This document shows positions 33,676-41,798 of a stretch of DNA of 62,549 nucleotides, in pieces. The first letter of the stretch is position 1. Each line of letters starts with the position of its first letter. Both the position numbers and the translations under genes were made by a program. The stretch is taken from contig NZ_LPXN01000149.1 in NCBI RefSeq assembly GCF_001618175.1, positions 1 to 62,549 of the forward strand, read 5' to 3'. The DNA comes from Oceanibaculum pacificum (GTDB lineage Bacteria; Pseudomonadota; Alphaproteobacteria; Oceanibaculales; Oceanibaculaceae). A model generated the notes under the pieces. That model was not told the origin of the DNA, did not search any database, and worked only from the letters and a program-made list of their open reading frames with translations.

Positions 33676-34422
33676 TCAGTTTTTTGCCGTCTGCTCCGGG
33701 ATCTGGTGCATCAGTTCCAGCGCCTTGCGGCCGATGGCAGCCACATGCTCCGGCGGCAGGGCCGACAGGCAGGCCGTCGTCACCCGGCCGGCCCGGGCCT
33801 CATACCTGATGGCCAGCCCCTCCCAGCCCCGCAGGAACAGCTGCGCCGCCACGATGGGCGCGGTGCGGGTATAGCGCTCCCGCGCCGCCAGCAGGGCGTC
33901 CAGCTCGGGGAAGTGACCGCGCAGCTGCGCCGTCATGTCGCCGATCTGCACCTCTAGCGCCGCCGGCCAGCGCTCCTCCGGCAGGGCCTCCGCCTCGTCC
34001 AGGATCTCCGTGAGATCGGGCTGCTGCTGCGGCTCGACGCAGAATTCGACGGCACGACGCAGGGCGCGCACCACCTCCCCGCCTGCAGGGAAGCGGCAGC
34101 CATGCTCGGTCATTGCCGCCGGGAAGGCGGCCCGCTGGAAGGCATCGGCAGCGGCGATCAGATAGACCGGCTCTTCCGGCTCCGCCTCCTTGCGGGTCTT
34201 CAGCGCCGCCAGCTCCGCCTCGCCTTCCTCCAGCATCCGCTGGAAGCGCTTGCGATCCGCAGCCCCGCCAGAGGGGCCAGCGGCCGGGTTCTCGGCGGCA
34301 TCGGCCTTTTCCTCCATCCCGGAGGCGACGGCGCGCAGCGCTTCCAGCTCACGCTCGCCCCGCGCCACCGCTTCCGCCAGGACCTGGAAGCGCACCGGCG
34401 TTTTTGCACTGACAGGCAACAT
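33676..34422 (-). CDS. Putative tail assembly chaperone
   Basis: 248 aa from ATG 34422, whose A is the last base of the tail-tube stop (TGATG). Mostly charged and helical, with Glu/Ala-rich stretches. The location between tail tube and tape measure is where siphoviruses encode tail assembly chaperones. Assignment is positional; no family motif recognised. Confidence 0.6.
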   Translation of the reverse strand: MLPVSAKTPVRFQVLAEAVARGERELEALRAVASGMEEKADAAENPAAGPSGGAADRKRFQRMLEEGEAELAALKTRKEAEPEEPVYLIAAADAFQRAAFPAAMTEHGCRFPAGGEVVRALRRAVEFCVEPQQQPDLTEILDEAEALPEERWPAALEVQIGDMTAQLRGHFPELDALLAARERYTRTAPIVAAQLFLRGWEGLAIRYEARAGRVTTACLSALPPEHVAAIGRKALELMHQIPEQTAKN

Positions 34423-35822
34423 CACCACACCTGCAGGAAGAGGCCGCTATCCTGCCCCTGGGCGAAGAAGCCGGTCTGCTCGGTCTGCACCCCCTGACGG
34501 TCGCCCGGCTGGTAGGAGGTGTAGAGCGCCGACGGGATGGTGAGGCCGACACGCTGCCCCGGCCGGGAGGCCGACCCGCCGGCCAGGCGGGCGGCGACCG
34601 GCTGCGCCGTGCCGTCACGGAAGGCGGTCATCAGGTCCCGCGTTGCGACCAGCGTCGCGTTCGGGTCCATCGACCCGGCCATCCGGCGGCGGGTGATGAT
34701 CGGCGCGTCGAAGCCCTCCTGCCCATTCGGGTCCGGTGGGAAGATCACCTCATTGCCCAGATCGACCGACAGGGTCTGCAAGGCCGCGCGGCGCCTATTC
34801 ACCAGCATGGCCGAATTCCGCCAGATGCCCGGGCGGGTACCGTCATAGGTGACGGAAGGAACCGCCGCATCGGCCTTTTCGCTCATGAGCGCCGAGATGG
34901 TGTAGGTGCAGCGCGCGGCGCCGCCGGCGGTCTGCTCGATCGACAGGGTTGCCTTGGCCCCGGTGCAGCGATAGACCACGCCGTCCATGTACAGCGCGAC
35001 GGACGCCGCCGGGATCGAGCTGCTGGCCGGCGCATAGCGGATATTGGCCGGGATCGAGGCGACCGTGCTGTCGCTGAGCGGCGTCGAGAAGTTGTCTGAC
35101 AAGGTCGCCACCCGGCCCGCCGTATAGTCGAGGATCTGGCTGATATACGCCGTGGCCGGATTGCCCGACAGCGCGACCGGCATGCCGCGATAGAGCTGCG
35201 CCGTATCCGCCCAGGGCGCCTGCAGGGTGATGCTGTCGGCACCGCCTGCGGTCGCCTCCACCGCCGCAATACCCCGACGGAGGGTGACATTCTCCCCGGC
35301 CGCCTCATCCACCATCGCCGTTGCGCCGGTCAGCCGCGCCACCACGATGGCGCCCGCCGCCGAGGTCGTGACGATGAACTCGCCGTTGTTCGCCTCATTG
35401 GCAAAGCCGGAGACATGGATCACCGTGCCGACGGTCAGCGCCGCCAGCCCGTCGCCGCTGTCGGCGATCTCGGCCGAGGCGCCGGTGACCGAGAAAGTCA
35501 CGCCGGTGATATCGGTACGGGTCTGGGTTGCCGCCATGCCGGCGATGCGCATCAGCAGGTCCCATTCCGGATATTCGCCCGGAACGCCGGGGCCCTTCAG
35601 ATAGAAGGAACCGCCGATGGTGACCTGCATGCCGCCGACGATCGGCGCGGTCGAATCGAGCGAGCCCTGCACCTCATCCGTCTCGACATTCTGCGTCGTC
35701 GGGTTGATCGTCGGGGCCTCGACCAGGATGCCATCAGTTGCCGGATCCGGAGCCTCATAGGTGCCGGGCACCGATTCCTGCTTCAGCAGCAGCGCGCCAT
35801 TGCGGGTGCGGAGAGTGGCCAT
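34422..35822 (-). CDS. Major tail tube protein
   Basis: 466 aa. The N-terminus (LLLKQESVPGTYEAP) and the following ETDEVQGSLDS segment are typical of siphovirus tail tube proteins that start from a modified portal-side strand. A middle insertion with GFANEANNGEFIVTT, an Ig-like or Phi29-like beta domain, lengthens it beyond the usual 250-300 aa. Forms the tube around the tape measure. Confidence 0.78.
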   Translation of the reverse strand: MATLRTRNGALLLKQESVPGTYEAPDPATDGILVEAPTINPTTQNVETDEVQGSLDSTAPIVGGMQVTIGGSFYLKGPGVPGEYPEWDLLMRIAGMAATQTRTDITGVTFSVTGASAEIADSGDGLAALTVGTVIHVSGFANEANNGEFIVTTSAAGAIVVARLTGATAMVDEAAGENVTLRRGIAAVEATAGGADSITLQAPWADTAQLYRGMPVALSGNPATAYISQILDYTAGRVATLSDNFSTPLSDSTVASIPANIRYAPASSSIPAASVALYMDGVVYRCTGAKATLSIEQTAGGAARCTYTISALMSEKADAAVPSVTYDGTRPGIWRNSAMLVNRRRAALQTLSVDLGNEVIFPPDPNGQEGFDAPIITRRRMAGSMDPNATLVATRDLMTAFRDGTAQPVAARLAGGSASRPGQRVGLTIPSALYTSYQPGDRQGVQTEQTGFFAQGQDSGLFLQVW

Positions 35823-35828
35823 ATCGGA

Positions 35829-36071
35829 TTACTCCTTCTTGCCAGAGGACGTGGCGCCAGAGGATGTGGAAACGGGCTTGCCGGCGGGTACACCGGACCT
35901 GACAGGCCGGGTGACGGCCTCGGCCCTGGCGGGAGCCGCACCACCGACAGCAGGGCCAGAGGGCGTCGCAGGCGGAAGTACGGGCTTTGCCGCGGCGGCC
36001 CCGTCGATCAGCTCATGGCGCAGCGCGCCGCCGCCCGGCACGGCGGCCCGGCGGAAGGTCGGAATGGTCAT
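35829..36071 (-). CDS. Small Pro/Ala-rich phage protein
   Basis: 80 aa from the ATG at 36071, chosen because GGAGG lies 6 nt upstream; an ATG four codons earlier is possible. Low-complexity Ala/Pro/Gly/Ser with a Lys-rich end (SSGKKE). Lies between a terminator and the tail tube gene. No family recognised. Confidence 0.55.
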   Translation of the reverse strand: MTIPTFRRAAVPGGGALRHELIDGAAAAKPVLPPATPSGPAVGGAAPARAEAVTRPVRSGVPAGKPVSTSSGATSSGKKE

Positions 36072-36084
36072 CTGAACCTCCATG

Positions 36085-36105
36085 AAAAAACCGCGCGGGG
36101 CGCGG
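36085..36105 (-). terminator. Rho-independent terminator between tail-completion and tail-tube genes
   Basis: Minus strand: CCGCGC-CCC-GCGCGG (36091-36105) followed by six T (36085-36090). It separates the head-tail joining genes from the tail genes. Confidence 0.82.
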
Positions 36106-36154
36106 CGGGTTGGCGGGTGGCCCTGTTCCCTGTGGTCGGGCACCGCGCGAATCG

Positions 36155-36619
36155 TCAGTTAGGCGCTGGTTCGTAAGGATCGCCGTCATCGGTCGCGTAG
36201 GTGATGGTCAGATTGAGCGCGAAGACGATGCCTGCCTCCGTGCCTTCTTCACGCACCAGCTCCTGCGCGAAGCCGGCCTCCTCGATATCGACCGTAAGAT
36301 TGCCGAGCGTCGTATCGGCCAGTGCCGCCGCCAGTGTCTGGCCGTAGAGAGTGCTGGCCGCCGTACCCAGATCCTCGTCCCGTCCGGCCGCGACATGACC
36401 CTCCAGATAGGCGGTAAGTCGGAAGGGCCAGAAATGCGTGGCGCGGCCCTCGATATCCGGCTCATGCCCGCCATCGATCAGGATGACGGCCGGCATCGAC
36501 TTCCGGTCGGGCCGGCGGCGGCGGTTGCGTGTGACACTGATGCCCTGCGGCGCCAGGCTGGCCAGCAGCTGCTGGTGCAGGGCATCGAGGCATCGCTCGC
36601 GGACTGTCATCTCCGGCAT
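36155..36619 (-). CDS. Tail terminator / minor tail protein
   Basis: 154 aa. Compact alpha/beta protein with a DGGHEPDIEG loop, matching the size, fold pattern and position of siphovirus tail terminator proteins, which cap the tail tube before joining the head. Four nt separate it from the upstream joining protein. Assignment rests on position and overall pattern. Confidence 0.65.
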   Translation of the reverse strand: MPEMTVRERCLDALHQQLLASLAPQGISVTRNRRRRPDRKSMPAVILIDGGHEPDIEGRATHFWPFRLTAYLEGHVAAGRDEDLGTAASTLYGQTLAAALADTTLGNLTVDIEEAGFAQELVREEGTEAGIVFALNLTITYATDDGDPYEPAPN

Positions 36620-36622
36620 GGC

Positions 36623-36988
36623 CTACGCCTCCTCATCCGGGGCAGGTACAAGCCAGAGCCGCCACAGCAGCCGGTCCGCCTCCGGCCGCGCCGCCATGTC
36701 GACCCGCAGCGTCTCATCCACACCCCCATTGGCGTCCAGAAGATCGACCAGGTCACCTTCATCGACCGACGGCAGGACCGCCACGCGGATCTCGCCGATC
36801 CGCGTCGTGCTGCCGGTGCCGGTCTGCATCAGGGGGATCGCCGCATCGCCTGTCATCCAGGCCATGCGGCAGGGGATGGGATCGCCGCCGGCCGCCAAGC
36901 GAACCCGGACATCCACGGCCATGAACGGGTCCGAATGGATCGTGGCCAGCATCGAATCCCAGGAACCACCTCCCGTGCCGACACTCAT
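36623..36988 (-). CDS. Head-tail joining protein candidate
   Basis: 121 aa from ATG 36988; an earlier codon in frame at 36997 is less likely. Mixed beta protein located between the capsid-decoration gene and the tail terminator, where head-completion proteins of the gp10/FII type are usual. No specific motif recognised. Confidence 0.6.
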   Translation of the reverse strand: MSVGTGGGSWDSMLATIHSDPFMAVDVRVRLAAGGDPIPCRMAWMTGDAAIPLMQTGTGSTTRIGEIRVAVLPSVDEGDLVDLLDANGGVDETLRVDMAARPEADRLLWRLWLVPAPDEEA

Positions 36989-37033
36989 CCGGCACAACCT
37001 TCGCGGAATATTCCCATCATCGGATCGCCGACA

Positions 37034-37369
37034 TCAGAAGCTGCCATTGAGGCGCACCCGTCCGACAGTATCCGATGCGCCACCGCCGACGGCCTCGACC
37101 GCGGCGCCGATCAGCGTGTTGGAGGTCGCAGTCTTGGTGACCACCTTGGTGGTATTGTCCCAATAGACCTTGTCACCGGTCGACCAAGCCTGCGAGGCCG
37201 TCTTCGCCAGATCGAAGATGCCGACGAGACTGGCCTCAACACTCTCGCCATTGGCGGCATTCCCGGCGGCAATACCGAAAATGGAGCCGACGAGCAGGCC
37301 GTCACCGGACATGACATCATAAGGTGCCGTCAGGGTGATCGTGTTGCCGGGCTGGACATAGTTGCGCAT
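37034..37369 (-). CDS. DUF2190-family capsid decoration protein
   Basis: 111 aa. The whole protein matches DUF2190, including MRNYVQPGNTITLTAPYDV at the start and VYWDNTTKVVT. DUF2190 proteins are trimeric capsid-stabilising proteins. The gene lies after the capsid gene but is separated from it by the parDE module on the other strand. Confidence 0.85.
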   Translation of the reverse strand: MRNYVQPGNTITLTAPYDVMSGDGLLVGSIFGIAAGNAANGESVEASLVGIFDLAKTASQAWSTGDKVYWDNTTKVVTKTATSNTLIGAAVEAVGGGASDTVGRVRLNGSF

Positions 37370-37439
37370 GTGTTACTCCTTTTGCGAGCTTGCAGATGGT
37401 ACGAATATTTCCTACTTTTGGGGCGGGAGGATCTGGAAG

Positions 37440-37679
37440 ATGACCGAAAAGATCAGCGTTTCCCTCACCGACGAGCACGCCAGGCTTCTGCAGGACGCTG
37501 TGAAGAGTGGCGATTACGCCTCGTCCAGCGAGGTCGTCCGGGAAGCACTCCGCGAGTGGAAGACCCGCCGCCTCCTGGGCCGAATGTGGGACGAGGGCAT
37601 CGCCAGCGGTCCTGATGAGCCCAATACGACCATGGACGACATCAAGGTCGAGGCACGCCGCCGCAAAACCCTTGTCTGA
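37440..37679 (+). CDS. parD: ParD-type antitoxin
   Basis: 79 aa from ATG 37440 with GGAGG upstream. N-terminal ribbon-helix-helix DNA-binding domain (KISVSLTDEHARLLQD, then YASSSEVVREALR), then a toxin-binding tail. It would neutralise the ParE toxin encoded 6 nt downstream and repress the pair. It is opposite in strand to the flanking structural genes. Confidence 0.88.
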   Translation: MTEKISVSLTDEHARLLQDAVKSGDYASSSEVVREALREWKTRRLLGRMWDEGIASGPDEPNTTMDDIKVEARRRKTLV

Positions 37680-37685
37680 TCGTCC

Positions 37686-37973
37686 ATGGCACGGATCTCC
37701 TTCACCCGACGGGCCCGCGAGGACCTGATCGAGATATGGATGCACGTCGCCGAGGATGATCCGCAGGCTGCCGACCGGCTCCTTGATCGGCTGAACGAAA
37801 CGGCCGCCCGCCTTGCCGAACACCCTGAGATGGGCGCGGCCCGCGACGACATCCGCCCAGGCCTGCGCTATCTGGTCAGCGCGCCATACCTTCTGCTCTA
37901 CCGAACCACCGATGTCGGGGTGGAGATCGTTCGGGCCGTGCACGGTCGCCGCGATCTGTCTGGCCTGTTCTAA
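37686..37973 (+). CDS. parE: ParE-type toxin
   Basis: 95 aa, RelE/ParE superfamily. Conserved features include FTRRAREDLIEIW, the PEMGAARDDIRPGLRYL stretch and a closing VHGRRDL. ParE toxins inhibit DNA gyrase. As prophage cargo it could stabilise the prophage or act in phage exclusion. Its 3' end lies 6 nt from the convergent capsid gene stop. Confidence 0.88.
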   Translation: MARISFTRRAREDLIEIWMHVAEDDPQAADRLLDRLNETAARLAEHPEMGAARDDIRPGLRYLVSAPYLLLYRTTDVGVEIVRAVHGRRDLSGLF

Positions 37974-37979
37974 ACAGGC

Positions 37980-40064
37980 TTACGCGCCAGGATTCTTGTA
38001 GAGGCCACGCCAGTCGATGGCCTTGGCACCGAAGTCAAGGCGGCACTTGATCTCTACCCCGTCGACGTCGAAACCGTTGCGAGTCTCGATGTAGGCGCCC
38101 TGCTGGCCTTCGAGATAGGCGTACTCGATCGTGTCGATCTGGCTCGGACTGGCCGCCAGATACCAGGCCGTCTCGCTGGCCGCATCGAGACGCGGCTCGG
38201 CGATGGGCGAAAGCGTGCGGATCGATTGCGGTACCACGTTGCCGCTCTCGGCGGGAACGATGTTCTGGGCCACCAGCTGCTCGGCCTTCAGCTCCAGCGC
38301 GGCTGGCACGATCAGGAAGGCGGGGCGGATGTTGAGCACCGTCTTCCTGTCTAGCCCGGTCTGCTTGCGCATCGCCGCGCGCGCCGCGCCCACGCTGTCC
38401 ACCCCGAGCGCTCCGCCAGTGCCGGCAAAGTTCTTATGATTGGCATGGAAGAGCGCCGTTCCGTCCGCCATGGCCGGATTCGATGTGACGATGTCCCAGA
38501 CCACGTCGCTTTCGAGCTGGGCGATCGAGTTGCCGTACATCGCCGGAATCCGGGTGAAGGCGTCGAGATCGTCGTTGATCAGTACCTGTCGGGTGATGGC
38601 GACCACGCGCCCATAGGTCTCGATGCGGTAGCTCTCCTTGCTCTCGCCGAGGGTGCCGCGCTTGAACTCTCCACTCTCGCCGACCTTGAGGAGCTGCGGC
38701 GCCTCGCCCAGCTGGACCCGATGCATCGCCTTGAAGTCGGTGGCGAGTACCTGGCGGCAGAAGAGCGGGAAGGTTCGCGGGTAGGCCTCGTAGGCCTGGC
38801 GGAGCGTCTTGTTGGTGACCGCCGCGAGGATCTCGGGGAAGTCCGAGGTCGAGTGCAGCGCGCGGGTCGCCACCTCGTCGCGAGAGAGGCCGCGAGTGCT
38901 GGCACCCGTCGTCTCAAGACTTTCGCGGGCGAGCTCCATCAGCGTCATGCCGCGATACTCGCGTGCCGCGTCCTCGAGCGGGAAGAGCGTCGGGCTGTAG
39001 CGGTGCAGCAGCGCATTGGCGACGGCCTCGCGGCGGGTGACCGTCGCGTCGCGCCCGCCGAGCGGGATCGAGACATGGGGGAAGGTCCGGGTCTCGTCCG
39101 ACTTCAAAGCGACCTGGTCGAGGATCAGCCGGCGCGCCTCGTTGATGGAAACACCGCGTCTGATCAGGTCGTCGGCGAAGCCGCGTTCGAGCTGGAGCTT
39201 GTCGACCAGGCCATGGATCGTGGAGACGCGCTCGCGCTCCTGCACACGTGCCTCGCTGACCAGAGCATCGGTGTCAACGCTCCGGCTGCGATCCTCGGCC
39301 GCCAGGCCGGTTGCGGGCTTCGTCGCGCCAGGCTTGGTCTCAGCCGCGCGGGTCTGTGTGTCGCTTGCGCGGACCTTCGGTTCGGCAGCGCCGGTCTGGT
39401 CATCAGTCATCTGGGTCTCCTCGGCCATTTCCGTGGTGTTGTTCTGATCAGCCTTTACGGCCGGGGTCTCGGTCTTGTCGGTCATTGGGGATGCTCCTTG
39501 GTCTATGGGGGCGTCCCGGCGTTGGAGGACGCAGGTCTGGTACTCGCGGTGCATGCGGAAGCCGGCGGCGGGATCGGCACCGACCGGCACCGCAGAGATC
39601 TCGAACGGGGTCCAGTCCACCGCCCGCCAGAGTTCGCGCTGGCCGTCGGGTTTCGATATCTCGAAGCGGTGGACCTGATAGCCGACGGAGACCGCGCGGA
39701 TGTGCCCGGCCTCGATGTCGCGCCAGATGTCGTCGACGGCGTTGCGCTCGGAAAGCCGGATGCGGGCGATGCCCTGGCCGTTTTCGATCCGCGCCGAACC
39801 CGGCACGACAGAGCCGATCACCGCGTCGAGATCGTGCGCCTCGTGCACCTTGAGGAAGGGCGCGCCGGCGTTCAGTCGCTCGAGCCGTACATGGTCGGGC
39901 GCCATGCTGAGCTCCTCGTCATGCGGCTCGCCGAAAAGCGAGGCCCGGCGCACGCGTGCGCCGGTCGACCAGATCACTTCAACGCTGCGTGTGTTCGGGT
40001 CAAGGCTGTCCGGCGCAAGCTCCGCCGACCGGCGGAAGGCCGGTAGTTCGATCATCTGCTCCAT
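37980..40064 (-). CDS. Prohead protease-major capsid fusion protein
   Basis: 694 aa from ATG 40064 with AGAGGA. Residues about 25-175 form an HK97-type protease with likely catalytic His in KVHEAHDLDAVIG and Ser in IRAVSVGYQV. Residues about 195-290 are a charged, Thr/Ala-rich scaffold-like linker. The remainder is the capsid domain. One polypeptide thus supplies protease, scaffold and shell and must self-process during maturation, an arrangement known in Mu-like and some siphophage families. Confidence 0.87.
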   Translation of the reverse strand: MEQMIELPAFRRSAELAPDSLDPNTRSVEVIWSTGARVRRASLFGEPHDEELSMAPDHVRLERLNAGAPFLKVHEAHDLDAVIGSVVPGSARIENGQGIARIRLSERNAVDDIWRDIEAGHIRAVSVGYQVHRFEISKPDGQRELWRAVDWTPFEISAVPVGADPAAGFRMHREYQTCVLQRRDAPIDQGASPMTDKTETPAVKADQNNTTEMAEETQMTDDQTGAAEPKVRASDTQTRAAETKPGATKPATGLAAEDRSRSVDTDALVSEARVQERERVSTIHGLVDKLQLERGFADDLIRRGVSINEARRLILDQVALKSDETRTFPHVSIPLGGRDATVTRREAVANALLHRYSPTLFPLEDAAREYRGMTLMELARESLETTGASTRGLSRDEVATRALHSTSDFPEILAAVTNKTLRQAYEAYPRTFPLFCRQVLATDFKAMHRVQLGEAPQLLKVGESGEFKRGTLGESKESYRIETYGRVVAITRQVLINDDLDAFTRIPAMYGNSIAQLESDVVWDIVTSNPAMADGTALFHANHKNFAGTGGALGVDSVGAARAAMRKQTGLDRKTVLNIRPAFLIVPAALELKAEQLVAQNIVPAESGNVVPQSIRTLSPIAEPRLDAASETAWYLAASPSQIDTIEYAYLEGQQGAYIETRNGFDVDGVEIKCRLDFGAKAIDWRGLYKNPGA

Positions 40065-40077
40065 GTTTGAATCCTCT

Positions 40078-41592
40078 TCAGGCTCCGTCGCCGTGCGCAT
40101 CGTCCGGGTCGGTCGTGGTGTCGGCCGGCGCATTCGTTTGCGCGCTGCCGGTCTTGGTGACGCGGCGCGGATCGCTGTCGAGCACGAGGCGAAGTTCGTC
40201 GAGCCTGGCGTTCGTCGCCGCGATCTCGGCCAGCACCGCGTCAGGGTTGCGGCCCTTCCGGGCGATGGCCTCGGCGAGCGTCATGGTGCCGGAGCGGATG
40301 GCGAGCAGGTCAGCCATCGCGTCTTTCTGCGGATCTACCGCCTCAAACTTCGGCGGCGACCATTCGACCGACACGTCGGGCGTCGGGATGCGGCCTGCTG
40401 CCCACGCGGCTTCGATGAACCAGCGCCAGACCGGCTGACAGAACATCGGGATGAAAATCTGCCACTGGACGGCATCGATCATCCGTCGGAACTCCACGAG
40501 CCCCGCCCGGATCGAGGAATAATTCACCTGGGACAGATCGCCGGTCAGCAGCTCGTAGGGCACGCGGAACCCGGCCGAGACCGTGTGCAGGCTGGCGCGC
40601 TTGTACTCACCGTAGCCGCCGGCAGCGGCGGGCTGGTTGAAGCGGATGTCCTTTCCGCCGCGGGCATAGGCGATGAGTCCCGGCTCGAACTGCTCCACCC
40701 GGTTTCCGTCGACATCGACGACCGCGGGCGCGATGCCCTGCTGGGCCTCCTCTTCGCCGAAAACGATGGCGGTGACGCAGGCCTCGGTCTTCTTGCGCAC
40801 GATCTCGGCCACCTCGTAGTCGTCGAGATCGCGCAAGGCCCGGATCACCGGTGCGCCCCAGGGCACGCCGCGCGCCTGCGTGCGTTGTTTCTCGTAGACA
40901 TGAGCGATCTCGGATGCCGGTACCGCCCGGCTGGTGACCCCGCCCGTGAGACCGAGCATCGCATCGCCCGGATGGGCGCCGAATAGCCAGTATGCGCGGC
41001 GCCGGCCAAGAGCGTCGAACTCGACCCCCTGGACTGCCTGGCCCGACCCAAGCGCTCCGTTGCGCGTGGTATCGAGGAAATCCGCCTCCAGCAGCTGCAG
41101 CTGCACGGGCGGCATGACGCCGTCGCCGATGCGTCGCGAGCGGCGGCGGACCAGAATCTCGCCGGCCTCGACCATCTCACGGCAGGCGAGGGTCTGAAGG
41201 CCGTAGAAGTCGAGCTGGCCGTCGGCATCGCAGGCTTGCGCCCAGATCTCGAACAGCCGATCGACTTCACGATCGAGCGCATCATCACCACTTGCGGCGC
41301 GTGGCATGATGCCGGCGCCGACGATGTTGTTGACGAGCACCGAGACCGCCTTGGCGGCATGCGGGTTGTTGCGCACAAGGTCCCGCATCCGGTCGCGGAG
41401 CAGCGCGCCCGCGCGGCCGATCTCGGCGTCCGCCGAGGAGCCCGGTGCATGCCAGCCATCGGTGCGCCGCCCGCGGGCCGCGCCCTCGTAGGAGCGAGCG
41501 AGCCCTTCGAACGCCTGCCGTGCGAGCACGCGCCGTGTCGCCGCCCGCGGCGCCACCGCCGCAATGGCCCGGTCGAACCATGACACCGACAT
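40078..41592 (-). CDS. Portal protein (lambda family)
   Basis: 504 aa. Matches the lambda-type portal family (PF05136): RDLVRNNPHAAKAVSVLVNN near residue 70, an EILVRRR strand, and LLTGDLSQVNYSSIRAGLVE in the clip/wing region. Forms the dodecameric gate for DNA packaging. It shares its start with the gpW-like stop (TGATG) and is followed by the capsid fusion gene. Confidence 0.92.
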   Translation of the reverse strand: MSVSWFDRAIAAVAPRAATRRVLARQAFEGLARSYEGAARGRRTDGWHAPGSSADAEIGRAGALLRDRMRDLVRNNPHAAKAVSVLVNNIVGAGIMPRAASGDDALDREVDRLFEIWAQACDADGQLDFYGLQTLACREMVEAGEILVRRRSRRIGDGVMPPVQLQLLEADFLDTTRNGALGSGQAVQGVEFDALGRRRAYWLFGAHPGDAMLGLTGGVTSRAVPASEIAHVYEKQRTQARGVPWGAPVIRALRDLDDYEVAEIVRKKTEACVTAIVFGEEEAQQGIAPAVVDVDGNRVEQFEPGLIAYARGGKDIRFNQPAAAGGYGEYKRASLHTVSAGFRVPYELLTGDLSQVNYSSIRAGLVEFRRMIDAVQWQIFIPMFCQPVWRWFIEAAWAAGRIPTPDVSVEWSPPKFEAVDPQKDAMADLLAIRSGTMTLAEAIARKGRNPDAVLAEIAATNARLDELRLVLDSDPRRVTKTGSAQTNAPADTTTDPDDAHGDGA

Positions 41593-41798
41593 CAGCGGTC
41601 TCCGCGCGAGAAGCCGGCAAAGCCTGCGATCGGGCGCTCGGTTGTTCCGGCAATCAAGCGTTCGATGGTCCGGATTCGCCCGAGCAGATCCTCGGCCGAA
41701 CCGTACTCGACGGACTTGCCATCATAGCTCACCCGGGTCGTTCCACTCGCATAGGCGCGCCGGAGCGCCGCGAGTTCTGCTTCGGTCCAATCGGCCAT
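41592..41798 (-). CDS. gpW-like head-tail joining protein
   Basis: 68 aa, the size of lambda gpW. Pattern WTEAELAALRRAYASGTTRV...EYGSAEDLLGRI is typical of the family, which sits at the head-tail connector. The gene lies between terminase and portal, as in lambda. Confidence 0.85.
   Translation of the reverse strand: MADWTEAELAALRRAYASGTTRVSYDGKSVEYGSAEDLLGRIRTIERLIAGTTERPIAGFAGFSRGDR

Noticed and set aside
38436-40046. 536-aa plus-strand frame
   Set aside because: Antisense to the protease-capsid gene; no recognisable protein features.
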